The notes: generated by a model not told the origin, from the sequence alone. Shown: positions 15,288 through 22,787, counted from the first letter of the stretch. The stretch is 26,733 nucleotides of DNA from JBFKQC01 sp041627895 (GCA_041627895.1 JBFKQC010000055.1:1-26733), one strand, 5' to 3'. Numbers and translations: made by a program.

Positions 15288-15677
15288 TCAGCGCCGCTCG
15301 CCGCCGGGACAGGCGTCCTGCTGCAACAGGCTGTCGAGCAGGTGCGACAGATCCTCGATCCGTTCCGCGATGATGTGGGTGACGCCGCCCTCGCGCTGGA
15401 TCCGGCCCGTCACCTTCAGAAGCCGCCCGGCGATCACCGCACGGCGGAAGCGTTCGTAGACATTGCGCCAGACGATCACGTTCGAGACGCCGAATTCGTC
15501 CTCGAGCGTGACGAAGATCACGCCCTTGGCGGTGCCGGGGCGCTGGCGCACCAGCACCAGCCCGGCCACCGCCACAAGCGCGCCGTTCGGCGGCCGCTCG
15601 AGCAGCCCGTGCGGCAGCACCGCGGGCGGGCGCGGCCAGGCGGTGCCGGGGGCGGGCAGGGGGGCAGGGGCAGCCAT
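15288..15677 (-). CDS. Orphan OB-fold domain resembling the C-terminus of DnaE2
   Basis: A 129-residue protein whose residues about 33-118 match the C-terminal OB-fold of the error-prone polymerase DnaE2/ImuC: VAGLVLVRQRPGTAKGVIFV, then TLEDEFGVSNVIVW, RLLKVTGRIQREGGVTHI and AERIEDLSHLLDSL. The polymerase, PHP and finger domains, roughly a thousand residues in DnaE2, are absent, and no trace of them is visible upstream. ATG 15677 is chosen because a LexA box ends two bases before it; the longer open frame to 15800 would run through that operator. The proline-rich first 30 residues have no recognisable domain. It is either a remnant of a deleted dnaE2 or an independent, SOS-controlled single-strand-binding or accessory protein. 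The frame is intact and keeps the domain core, which argues for function. Confidence 0.75.
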   Translation of the reverse strand: MAAPAPLPAPGTAWPRPPAVLPHGLLERPPNGALVAVAGLVLVRQRPGTAKGVIFVTLEDEFGVSNVIVWRNVYERFRRAVIAGRLLKVTGRIQREGGVTHIIAERIEDLSHLLDSLLQQDACPGGERR

Positions 15678-15679
15678 GA

Positions 15680-15694
15680 GAACGAAAATAGAAC
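15680..15694 (-). promoter_or_regulatory. LexA (SOS) operator, alphaproteobacterial type
   Basis: On the minus strand this reads GTTC-TATTTTC-GTTC, an exact match to the GTTC-N7-GTTC direct repeat bound by LexA in Rhodobacter and relatives. It ends two bases before the ATG of the OB-domain gene. The spacer TATTTT could be the -10 element, with TTGCGC 16 bases upstream as -35. LexA would then cover the promoter, and transcription would begin at or very near the ATG. The divergent fdxE start is 105 bases away. Confidence 0.78.
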
Positions 15695-15798
15695 ATTGAC
15701 GCCGCGGCGCAAGCATTTCCACCGGGAAAAGCGCTGGCATATCCGCGCCGGACGTCCTATGTCGCTCGGTGGAAAGGACGGCCGGAGGACCGAGGCGC

Positions 15799-16122
15799 AT
15801 GGCGAAAATAACCTATATCGAGCACAACGGGACCGAGCACCAGGTGGACGTGGCCAACGGCCTGACCGTGATGGAAGGTGCGCGCGACAACAACATCCCC
15901 GGCATCGAGGCCGATTGCGGCGGCGCCTGCGCCTGCTCGACCTGCCACGTCTATGTCGATTCCGCCTGGGTCGACAGGCTGCCCGCCAGGGAGGCGATGG
16001 AAGAGGACATGCTCGATTTCGCCTACGAACCCGACCCCGCGCGCTCGCGCCTGACCTGCCAGCTCAAGGTGACCGACGCGCTCGACGGGCTGGTCGTCAG
16101 GATGCCGGAGAAGCAGATCTGA
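15799..16122 (+). CDS. fdxE: 2Fe-2S ferredoxin, FdVI-like
   Basis: A 107-residue soluble [2Fe-2S] ferredoxin of the adrenodoxin/ISC type, very similar along its whole length to R. capsulatus FdVI (FdxE). The cluster ligands are C40, C46, C49 and C87 (pattern C-x5-C-x2-C, then LTCQL); C44 is an additional cysteine also seen in the relatives. Other shared landmarks are YIEHNGTEHQVDV at the start, PGIEADCGGACACSTCH, and the end LDGLVVRMPEKQI. It carries single electrons, but its partner is not shown by the context; roles in Fe-S biogenesis or with P450/oxygenase systems are possible. ATG 15799 is preferred to a GTG at 15769 because GGAGG precedes it by ten bases. The gene is divergent from the LexA-boxed OB-domain gene. 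Confidence 0.94.
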   Translation: MAKITYIEHNGTEHQVDVANGLTVMEGARDNNIPGIEADCGGACACSTCHVYVDSAWVDRLPAREAMEEDMLDFAYEPDPARSRLTCQLKVTDALDGLVVRMPEKQI

Positions 16123-16193
16123 GCCGGGCGGCGCATCTGCCGCCCTGCGGGCCGCGTGCGCCCGCCCGCGCCGCCGGGCCGGCGTTTCGCCCG

Positions 16194-16964
16194 TTGCGGG
16201 CGCCGCTGGCGGCGGCCGTCGTGCTGACCGCGCTGGCCGCCCTGCCGGCGCTTGGCTGCGACTACCCCGGCCCGCCGCCGAACAGCCACGACGCGCGGGC
16301 CGATCGCGGCGACATCCGCTGGGCGGGCTATTCCGACGCCACCGACAGATACGGCCACGGCGTGCTGGGCGACGCGATCGAGGCGGCGGGCCTGCGGGTC
16401 GAGGCCGGCCTGCAAGGCCCCTGCGACCTGGCCGTGCTGCTGCCCGAGCACTCGGTCTTCGAGGATACCGGCCCGCGCATCGCCGACCTCGACGGCGACG
16501 GCAGGAACGAGGTGATCGTGGTCGAGACCCACCGTGACCTGGGCGCGGCGCTCGCGGTCTACGGGCTGCGGGACGGCGCGCTGGCGAAGATCGCGGCGAC
16601 GCCGAACATCGGCCGCCCGTTTCGCTGGCTCGCGCCGGTCGGGATCGCCGATCTCGACGGCGACGGCGCGGTGGAACTCGCCTATGTCGACCGGCCGCAC
16701 CTGGCGAAGACGCTTCGGGTCTGGCGTTTCGCGGACGGGCGCCTGACCGAGGTCGCGGCGCAGGGCGGGCTGACGAACCACCGGATCGGCGAGGCGTTCA
16801 TCACCGGCGGCATCCGCGACTGCGGGGCGGGCCCCGAGATGATCACCGCCGACGCCCGCTGGCGCCGGGTGGTCGCGACGCGGTTCGACGGTGCCGAATT
16901 GATCAGCCTGCGCCTCGCCCCGTTCTCGGCCGACGCCGTCGCGGCGGCGCTGGCCTGCTGCTGA
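16194..16964 (+). CDS. Exported FG-GAP/VCBS-like repeat protein
   Basis: A secreted beta-propeller-type protein, about 256 residues from the proposed TTG start. A hydrophobic export signal (APLAAAVVLTALAALPALGC) is followed by CDYPGPPPNSHDARADRGD. Two FG-GAP/VCBS calcium-binding-like motifs are evident: IADLDGDGRNEVIVVE and IADLDGDGAVELAYVD, spaced some 60 residues apart. They are followed by RPHLAKTLRVWRF and GLTNHRIGEAFITGG, all of which I recognise from a conserved Rhodobacterales family of unknown function. No ATG or GTG is available between the fdxE stop and the signal peptide; TTG 16194 gives a sensible signal but has no good ribosome site, so the start is uncertain. It follows fdxE by 71 bases and could be co-transcribed. 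Confidence 0.75.
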   Translation: MRAPLAAAVVLTALAALPALGCDYPGPPPNSHDARADRGDIRWAGYSDATDRYGHGVLGDAIEAAGLRVEAGLQGPCDLAVLLPEHSVFEDTGPRIADLDGDGRNEVIVVETHRDLGAALAVYGLRDGALAKIAATPNIGRPFRWLAPVGIADLDGDGAVELAYVDRPHLAKTLRVWRFADGRLTEVAAQGGLTNHRIGEAFITGGIRDCGAGPEMITADARWRRVVATRFDGAELISLRLAPFSADAVAAALACC

Positions 16965-17214
16965 CGCGATTACGCGCTGCTCGGCCGGGCCCGGCCGCAG
17001 GCAATCGCCGGGGGACGGTGGATCGCGGCCTCGTTCCGCGCCGAAACGAAGCGGCGAGACAGTTCCAGGCCACGCGCCGGCGCCGGCGCCCTTCTATCGA
17101 CCTCACTTGTTCTTGAGCACATTCCACGATCTTCGAGTCACTAAATGCGCTCTATCCTGATGACCTGGTGCAGTTTCGCGACGCTTCGCCGGTTCGGCTT
17201 CGCTGGAAATCGCT
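16965..17214. other. Gap with two self-complementary GC segments
   Basis: This 250-bp convergent gap has no convincing gene. It contains two perfect 16-bp palindromes, one at 16982-16997 (CGGCCGGG/CCCGGCCG, 17 bases after the stop of the VCBS-like gene) and one at 17074-17089 (GCGCCGGC/GCCGGCGC). Neither is followed by a T-run. They could help end transcription from either side, but simple GC-rich sequence makes such palindromes easier to get by chance. Confidence 0.45.
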
Positions 17215-18870
17215 TCAGTCGCCGGATGACTTGCGCTTGCCCTCGCGGGGCGCGGCGGGCGCGGCGGTTTCGGCTTCGGGCGCGCCGGTCAGTCGGGCGG
17301 GCAGGTCCTGGCCGATCCAGGTTTCCATCGCCCGCGCACCGGCGCTCTGCTCATGGCTCGCCCAGGCCTCGGCCGCCGCGCGCCCGCCGAGGCGCACGCG
17401 CTCGTCGATATCGGCCAGGATGTCGCGCGCCTCGGGGTCGCCCGCGGCGCTGGCGATCATTGCCCACATCGCGGCCTCGGGATAGGACCGCGACATCCAG
17501 CGCCCCGACAGCCGCATCGCCGCCCTTTCGCGGATCGCGGCGACCGAGCCCAGTTCGCCCGTGTCGGGCATCGCATCGCCGCCGACCTCGGCCTGCAGCG
17601 CCAGCACCTCGCCGAAGCCCAGCACGCGTTCCAGCCGGTCGAGCCGCGCCGTGGCGCCGGTCTCGCCCGCCTGTCCGGCGAAAAGCGCCCAGCGATAGGC
17701 GTCGGCCGGCTGGCGCGTCTCGAGCGCCTCGGACAGCAGCAGCGCCGCGCCGCCGTCGCCCTGCTGCGCCAGGTCGCTCAGGATCTCGACGCCGCGGGCC
17801 AGATTCCGCGGTGCCCGGAAACCGGTGATCAGCGCCTCGCCCACGTTGCGCAGGTCCTCGGGGTCCATCGCGGTGATCCCGTCGCTCATCGCCTGTTCCA
17901 GCAGCGCCACCGGCACCATGTCCTGCGCGCGTGCCGGGACCAGCGACAGGACCGGATTGAGCGTGTCGAACAGCACCCGCGGGTCGTCCTCGATCGCCTC
18001 GAAGTCGACATAGGCGTCGCCGTCGATCCGGGTTTCCAGCACCAGCACCTGCGGATCGGCCAGGAAGGCGGGCCAGACCTCGGCGGCCGAGGCGACGAAG
18101 GCGCGCTGGCTGTCGGTCAGGCTGGCCGCGTCCTCGCCGGCCTCTTCGTTCAACTCCAGCAGGCCCTGGCCCAGCGCGCCCTCGATCACCAGGCCCGCGC
18201 CGTCGCCGGTGAATTCGCCCGGCACCAGGCCGCTGAGCGCCTGCCAGATGCCGCGGTTCTCGACGGTCAGCGCGGCATGATCGAGGAAGACGACCGGCAG
18301 GGGCTCTTCCATGTCCTCGCGCCCGTCCATCCAGATATAGGCGAAATCGGCGGTCAGATCGACCGCGGCGACATCGGTCAACTCGGCATAGATCCGCATC
18401 GTCGCGTCCGACCCGGGCAGGCCGTAATCGACGTCGATGGTCATGCGCGGCATCTCGATCCCCTCCAGCCCGGCCATGGCCAGCGGCTCGCGCGGCTCGG
18501 GGGGCAGGCAGGCGGCCGGGAACGAGGTGCCGGTCAGCTGCGCCTTGAAGCGAATGCGGTCGGGCTGGTCCAGCGCGCCCGAGCGCAGGGTCATTCGGTC
18601 GATGGCGATCTCGCAGACGCCTTCGTCGTCCCATTCGGGCAGGGGCCAGGCCACCACGTCGGTCATCGTGATCGCGCCGGTGCGGATATCCACCGACATG
18701 TCGGAATATTTCAGGTCGAGCTGGGTTCGAAGCGCCATGATCCCGGACTGGACCAGGCGCTGCACGATCACGTCGACCGAGAAATAGTCCAGAAGGCTCG
18801 GGCGGTCCTGCGCGGCGGCGAGGCCGGGCAGGGCGGCGGCAAGGGCGGTCGAGGCGAGCAGGCGGCGCAT
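17215..18870 (-). CDS. Large exported protein of unknown function with Sel1/TPR-like C-terminus
   Basis: I do not recognise a named family. The protein (551 aa) has a classical signal peptide (MRRLLASTALAAALPGLAAA, likely cleaved before QDRPSLLDYF) and should be periplasmic. Residues about 30-220 are rich in predicted strands (KYSDMSVDIRTGAITMTDVV, MTIDVDYGLPGSDATMRIYA), resembling proteins with repeated lipid- or membrane-facing beta structure, but no known domain is certain. Residues about 340-530 are helical with alanine-rich, Sel1/TPR-like units (GDGGAALLLSEALETRQPAD, AMWAMIASAAGDPEARDILA). The extreme C-terminus is basic (GKRKSSGD). ATG 18870 follows AGAGGA by six bases and replaces an in-frame TTG at 18891. 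It lies downstream of pgk on the same strand, with a 153-base gap. Confidence 0.72.
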   Translation of the reverse strand: MRRLLASTALAAALPGLAAAQDRPSLLDYFSVDVIVQRLVQSGIMALRTQLDLKYSDMSVDIRTGAITMTDVVAWPLPEWDDEGVCEIAIDRMTLRSGALDQPDRIRFKAQLTGTSFPAACLPPEPREPLAMAGLEGIEMPRMTIDVDYGLPGSDATMRIYAELTDVAAVDLTADFAYIWMDGREDMEEPLPVVFLDHAALTVENRGIWQALSGLVPGEFTGDGAGLVIEGALGQGLLELNEEAGEDAASLTDSQRAFVASAAEVWPAFLADPQVLVLETRIDGDAYVDFEAIEDDPRVLFDTLNPVLSLVPARAQDMVPVALLEQAMSDGITAMDPEDLRNVGEALITGFRAPRNLARGVEILSDLAQQGDGGAALLLSEALETRQPADAYRWALFAGQAGETGATARLDRLERVLGFGEVLALQAEVGGDAMPDTGELGSVAAIRERAAMRLSGRWMSRSYPEAAMWAMIASAAGDPEARDILADIDERVRLGGRAAAEAWASHEQSAGARAMETWIGQDLPARLTGAPEAETAAPAAPREGKRKSSGD

Positions 18871-19023
18871 GGGAAATCCTCTTTTTGGCAAGGTCTGGTT
18901 CGATGAGACGCCGAAGCGGCCATTAAATCAAGACTCGACCCCGCCGCACCGACGCGGCCGGGCGCAACAGCCGCCTGGCGGCGGCCCTGCCGAAGGCGCC
19001 CGCAAGCGCCCGCCGCCCCGCGG

Positions 19024-20217
19024 TCAGCCCTGTTCCAGGACCGCGACGCCGGGCAGCGTCTTGCCTTCCATCCACTCCAGGAACGCGCCGCCCGCGGTCG
19101 AGATATAGCTGAAATCCCCGGCCGCGCCGGCCTGGTTCAGCGCCGCCACCGTGTCGCCGCCGCCGGCGACCGAGGTAAGCCCGCCGGCACGGGTCAGTTC
19201 GGCGGCCTTGCGGGCCGCGGCATTGGTCGCCGCGTCGAAGGGCGGGATCTCGAAGGCGCCGAGCGGACCGTTCCAGATCAGCGTGTGGCACAGCGCCATC
19301 ACCTCGGCGATCTTCGCCACCGATTTCGGCCCGGCATCCAGGATCATCGCGTCCGCCGGGCAGGCGGCGGCCTCGAGTGTCTCGGCCTCCGCGCCCTCGC
19401 GGAACTCGCGCGCCACGACGATGTCGACCGGCAGGATCACGTCGCAGCCGAAATCCGCCGCCTTGGCGAGGATATCGCGTGCGGTTTCGGCCATTTCGTG
19501 CTCGGCCAGCGACGTGCCGACCTCGATGCCCTTCGCGGCCAGAAAGGTGTTCGCCATGCCGCCGCCGATCACCAGGTGATCGACGTTCATCACCAGGTTG
19601 CCCAGAAGTTCCAGCTTGGTCGACACCTTGGCGCCGCCGACCACGGCCATCACCGGGCGCACCGGGTCGCCGAGCGCGGCCGCCAGCGCCTTCAGCTCTT
19701 CCGCCATCAGCCGCCCGGCGCAGGACGGCAACAGCCGCGCGATCCCCTCGGTCGAGGCATGCGCCCGGTGCGCGGCGGAAAACGCGTCGTTGCAATAGAC
19801 CTCGCCCAGCGCCGCGATCGAGGCGGCGAACAGCTCGTCGTTGGTGGCCTCGCCGGGGTGAAAGCGCGTGTTCTCCAGCAGCAGCACCTGGCCCGGCTCC
19901 AGCGCCGCAACCGCGCGCTTGACCGGGCCGCCGATGCAGTCCTCGGCGAAAGCGACCGGCACGCCGAGCGCCGCCTCGAGTGCGGGCAGCACGACCTTCA
20001 GCGACATCTCGGGCACACGCTCGCCCTTCGGCCGCCCGAAATGCGCCAGCAGCACCGGCTTGCCGCCGGCCGTCAGGATGTCGCGGATCGTCGGCGCGAT
20101 GCGGTCGATGCGGGTCGTGTCCGTCACCTTGCCGTCTTCGACCGGCACGTTGATGTCGACGCGGGTCAGGACCACCTTGTCCTTCAGGTCCATGTCGTCG
20201 AGGGTCTTCCAGGGCAT
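19024..20217 (-). CDS. pgk: Phosphoglycerate kinase
   Basis: Pgk transfers phosphate between 1,3-bisphosphoglycerate and ADP in glycolysis and gluconeogenesis. From ATG 20217 it has 397 residues, the normal bacterial length. Landmarks in order are VVLTRVDINVPVEDGKV with the substrate-binding arginine, LLAHFGRPKGERVPEMSL, NTRFHPGEATND, AFSAAHRAHASTEG, VVGGAKVSTKLELL, IGGGMANTFLAAKG, LIWNGPLGAFE and VAGGGDTVAAL. An upstream ATG (20244) would add nine residues, but GGAG seven bases before ATG 20217 and the family start WKTLDDMDL favour the shorter form. It is divergent from the cyclophilin pair across a 129-bp gap. No fructose-bisphosphate aldolase or GAPDH gene is next to it within the window. 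Confidence 0.96.
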   Translation of the reverse strand: MPWKTLDDMDLKDKVVLTRVDINVPVEDGKVTDTTRIDRIAPTIRDILTAGGKPVLLAHFGRPKGERVPEMSLKVVLPALEAALGVPVAFAEDCIGGPVKRAVAALEPGQVLLLENTRFHPGEATNDELFAASIAALGEVYCNDAFSAAHRAHASTEGIARLLPSCAGRLMAEELKALAAALGDPVRPVMAVVGGAKVSTKLELLGNLVMNVDHLVIGGGMANTFLAAKGIEVGTSLAEHEMAETARDILAKAADFGCDVILPVDIVVAREFREGAEAETLEAAACPADAMILDAGPKSVAKIAEVMALCHTLIWNGPLGAFEIPPFDAATNAAARKAAELTRAGGLTSVAGGGDTVAALNQAGAAGDFSYISTAGGAFLEWMEGKTLPGVAVLEQG

Positions 20218-20346
20218 CGGCGCACTCCGCAGGGGTTCCGCCACTTATCCACGCGATTTCGCGGCAAAGGTCAACGCGGTGGTTTTGCCTTTTCCTCCGC
20301 GGCGCGCCCCCTTAAGTTGCCGCGGAATTGCAGACAGGAGGCTGGC

Positions 20347-20853
20347 ATGGCCGAGATCAAGGACCCGGAAAACACGATTCTGATCGAACTCAAGGACGGC
20401 ACCGTGACGGTCGAGCTGTTGCCCGACATCGCGCCGAAACATTGCGAACGGATCAAGGACCTGGCGCGCGAGGGCGCCTATGACAACGTTGTCTTCCACC
20501 GGGTGATCGACGGCTTCATGGCGCAGACCGGCGACGTCGAGAACGGCAACACCGAAAAGGACTTCTCGATCCGCCGCGCCGGCACCGGCGGCTCGGAAAA
20601 ACCCGACCTGCCGGCCGAGTTCAGCCGGATCCCGCATGACCGCGGCACGCTGGGGGCGGCGCGCTCGTCGAACCCGAATTCGGCCAATTCGCAGTTCTTC
20701 ATCAATTTCGCCGACAACCACTTCCTGAACGGGCAGTACACGGTCTATGGCAGGGTGATTTCGGGGATGGAGCATGTCGACGCGATCCAGCGCGGCGAGC
20801 CGCCGATGAACCCCGACAAGATGCTGTCGATGAAGGTGGCCGCGGATGCGTAA
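20347..20853 (+). CDS. Cyclophilin-type peptidyl-prolyl isomerase, cytoplasmic
   Basis: A 168-residue peptidyl-prolyl cis-trans isomerase of the cyclophilin family without a signal peptide, so expected in the cytoplasm, where it speeds proline isomerisation during folding. The active-site motif VVFHRVIDGFMAQTGD, the segment NPNSANSQFFINFADNHFLN and GQYTVYGRVISGM are all conserved, including the catalytic arginine in FHR. A short insertion-like segment (EKDFSIRRAGTGGSEKPD) is characteristic of the bacterial forms. The ATG is preceded by AGGAGG five bases upstream. Its stop lies inside the next gene, an 8-base overlap, so the two isomerases form a coupled pair. Confidence 0.94.
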   Translation: MAEIKDPENTILIELKDGTVTVELLPDIAPKHCERIKDLAREGAYDNVVFHRVIDGFMAQTGDVENGNTEKDFSIRRAGTGGSEKPDLPAEFSRIPHDRGTLGAARSSNPNSANSQFFINFADNHFLNGQYTVYGRVISGMEHVDAIQRGEPPMNPDKMLSMKVAADA

Positions 20854-21589
20854 CGCGCTGCTGCTGGCGGCGCTGGTGCTGATCGGCGCCGCGGGATATC
20901 TGGCCTATGGCCGCCTGAGTGCGCCGCCGGAGGCGCCGGTGGCGCCCGCCGCGGTCACGCCCGAGCCCGAGGCTGCGCCCGAAGCGCCCGACGTTCCGGC
21001 GCCAGAGGCAGCGGCGGCGGAACCGGAAGCGGGCGACGGCGACGCGCCGGCGGTTGCCGAGAGCGGCCTGATCCCGGGCGATGCGGCCGGGCCGTACCTG
21101 GCGATCCGGGTCGCGGGCGAGGCCGAGGGCACGATCACCATCGACCTGTTCGAGCAACTCGCCCCGAACCACGTCGCGCAGGTCGCCGCGCGGGCGCGCG
21201 AAGGTTTCTATGACGGCGTCTACTTTCACCGGGTGATCGAGGGCTTCATGGCGCAGACCGGCGATGGCGAATTCGCGCGCGCCGAAGGCGGCGACATGCG
21301 CCGCGCCGGCATGGGCGGGTCGGACCGGCCGAATGTCGTGGCCGAGTTCTCCGATGTCCCGTTCGAGCGCGGCATCGTCGGCATGGCCCGGTCCCAGGAC
21401 CCGAATTCGGCCAACAGCCAGTTCTTCATCATGTTCGCCCCGGGCCATTTCCTGAACGGGCAATACACCGTTGTGGGCCAGGTGACCGAGGGGCTGGACG
21501 TGCTGGATGCGATCAAGCGCGGGCAGGGCCCGAACGGCGCGGTGCTGGACGAGCCCGACCGCATGGTCGCCGTCACCGTGACCGACTGA
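20846..21589 (+). CDS. Cyclophilin-type peptidyl-prolyl isomerase, membrane-anchored or exported
   Basis: A 247-residue cyclophilin with an N-terminal hydrophobic segment at about residues 3-20 (NALLLAALVLIGAAGYLAYG) and no obvious cleavage site, so more likely an inner-membrane anchor with a periplasmic domain than a secreted protein. A proline/alanine/glutamate-rich linker (about 26-75) leads to the isomerase domain (about 83-247), with YFHRVIEGFMAQTGDGE, SQDPNSANSQFFIMFAPGHF and GQYTVVGQVTEGLDVL. The two cyclophilins are similar in core sequence, suggesting an old duplication followed by relocation of one copy to the envelope. Its ATG overlaps the previous stop by eight bases. Confidence 0.92.
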   Translation: MRNALLLAALVLIGAAGYLAYGRLSAPPEAPVAPAAVTPEPEAAPEAPDVPAPEAAAAEPEAGDGDAPAVAESGLIPGDAAGPYLAIRVAGEAEGTITIDLFEQLAPNHVAQVAARAREGFYDGVYFHRVIEGFMAQTGDGEFARAEGGDMRRAGMGGSDRPNVVAEFSDVPFERGIVGMARSQDPNSANSQFFIMFAPGHFLNGQYTVVGQVTEGLDVLDAIKRGQGPNGAVLDEPDRMVAVTVTD

Positions 21590-21602
21590 TCCGCGGCGCG
21601 CA

Positions 21603-21623
21603 CGGGATTTGCCGGAAATCCCG
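21603..21623. terminator. Stem-loop after the cyclophilin pair
   Basis: A perfect 8-bp stem, CGGGATTT paired with AAATCCCG, closes a GCCGG loop 13 bases after the stop of the second cyclophilin gene. A second, weaker stem (GGCGCC pair) follows. There is no T-run, so classical intrinsic termination is uncertain; it may instead protect the 3' end of the transcript. Confidence 0.5.
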
Positions 21624-21720
21624 GGCGCCTCGCGGTGACGGCGCCTCAAACCCGCGTGATCGGGGCTATGCGCAGGGGCGCGGCTCTGTCACCCTCTCGT
21701 CCAAGCCGAGGAGGGAACCC

Positions 21721-22689
21721 ATGCGCCTGATACCCATCATCGCCGCCGCGGCGCTGTCGCTTGGCCTCGCGGGCGCTGCGCCGGCGAACCCGGAATTCTG
21801 GAAATACGAGTGGCCGAACACCGATTTCGAGAAGACCAGCGTGAATAGCTGGACCGAAATCATGTCGGGCGGCCCGCCGAAGGACGGCATCCCGGCGCTG
21901 AGCGATCCGCAGTTCATCCGCGTCGGCCAGGAAACCAGGATCGAGGACCGCGAGCCGGTGATCACCGTCGAGATCGACGGCGCCGAGCCGCGCGCCTATC
22001 CGATCCGCTACCTGACTTGGCACGAGATCGTCAACGACACGGTGGGCGGCGTGCCTGTCGCCGTCACCTTCTGCCCGCTCTGCAATTCCGGGCTGACCTT
22101 CGACCGCCGCGTCGACGGGCGCGTGCTGAGCTTCGGCGTCTCGGGCAAGCTGCGCAACTCGGACATGGTGATGTACGACCGCGAGACCGAAAGCTGGTGG
22201 CAGCAGGCGATCGGCCGCGGCATCGTCGGCGAGATGACCGGCGCCAAGCTGAAACAGCTGCCGACCTGGATGGAAAGCTGGGCCGAGTTCAAGTCGCGCA
22301 ATCCCGACGGGCTGGTCATGGCCCAGCCCGCCTGGCCGCGCACCTACGGGCGCAATCCTTACGTCAACTACGACAGCTCGCGCCGGCCGTTCCTGTACAG
22401 CGGCGAGATGCCGCCGCACGGGATACCGCCGCTGGCCCGCGTCGTGCGCGTGGGCGACCGCGCCTGGCCGGTATCGCGGCTGGCAGAGGCCGGGGAACTG
22501 ACCGAGGCCGGTTATACGTTCTCCTGGGCGGCAGGCCAGGCGTCGGCGCTGGATTCCGCGCGGATCGGCAGCGGCCGCGACGTCGGCACGATCCGGGTCC
22601 GCAAGGCCGGCCGCGACGTGCCGCACGACGTGATGTTCGCCTTCGCGTTCCATGCGTTCTATCCCGACGGCACGTGGATGCTGAACTAG
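21721..22689 (+). CDS. Secreted DUF3179 protein
   Basis: A 322-residue exported protein of the DUF3179 family. The signal peptide occupies about residues 1-22 (MRLIPIIAAAALSLGLAGAA, cleaved near APAN). The family hallmark is the double-cysteine motif FCPLCNSGLTFDRRVDGRVL with C118 and C121, preceded by EPRAYPIRYLTWHEIVND and followed by FGVSGKLRNSDMVMYDRETE and SWWQQ. Function is unknown; the CxxC pair in a periplasmic protein suggests metal or redox chemistry, but that is inference. The start is well supported by GAGGAGGG about five bases upstream. It stands alone between the cyclophilin pair and tyrS. Confidence 0.9.
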   Translation: MRLIPIIAAAALSLGLAGAAPANPEFWKYEWPNTDFEKTSVNSWTEIMSGGPPKDGIPALSDPQFIRVGQETRIEDREPVITVEIDGAEPRAYPIRYLTWHEIVNDTVGGVPVAVTFCPLCNSGLTFDRRVDGRVLSFGVSGKLRNSDMVMYDRETESWWQQAIGRGIVGEMTGAKLKQLPTWMESWAEFKSRNPDGLVMAQPAWPRTYGRNPYVNYDSSRRPFLYSGEMPPHGIPPLARVVRVGDRAWPVSRLAEAGELTEAGYTFSWAAGQASALDSARIGSGRDVGTIRVRKAGRDVPHDVMFAFAFHAFYPDGTWMLN

Positions 22690-22701
22690 GCGCCTCGCGC
22701 C

Positions 22702-22728
22702 AAAAGGTGCGCTTCCGCGCGCTCTTTT
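22702..22728. terminator. Bidirectional terminator-like hairpin between DUF3179 gene and tyrS
   Basis: AAAAGGTGCGC and GCGCGCTCTTTT pair around a TTCC loop, with two wobble pairs and one mismatch near the base. The hairpin is 12 bases after the DUF3179 stop. It has a T-run on the plus strand and, through the leading AAAA, a T-run on the minus strand, as expected between convergent genes. Confidence 0.5.
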
Positions 22729-22787
22729 GCAGCCAGCGGCGCGGCGACGGGTCGTCGCGGGCGGCGGGTCGTGTTGCGAGGGCGGGA

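Noticed and set aside
15678..15800. N-terminal extension of the OB-domain gene to an upstream start
   Set aside because: It would run through the LexA box and promoter and adds no conserved sequence.
17108..17130. A possible second LexA box near GTTCTTGAGCACATTC
   Set aside because: The second half-site does not match GTTC at the N7 spacing.
18960..19000. GCCGCC-TGGC-GGCGGC hairpin as a pgk terminator
   Set aside because: The stem is only 6 bp, lacks a T-run and consists of GC-simple sequence, so it is not convincing.
20218..20346. Repeated CCGCGG segments upstream of the cyclophilin pair as an operator
   Set aside because: They are short, GC-simple and common in this genome; no clear symmetry or promoter alignment supports them.
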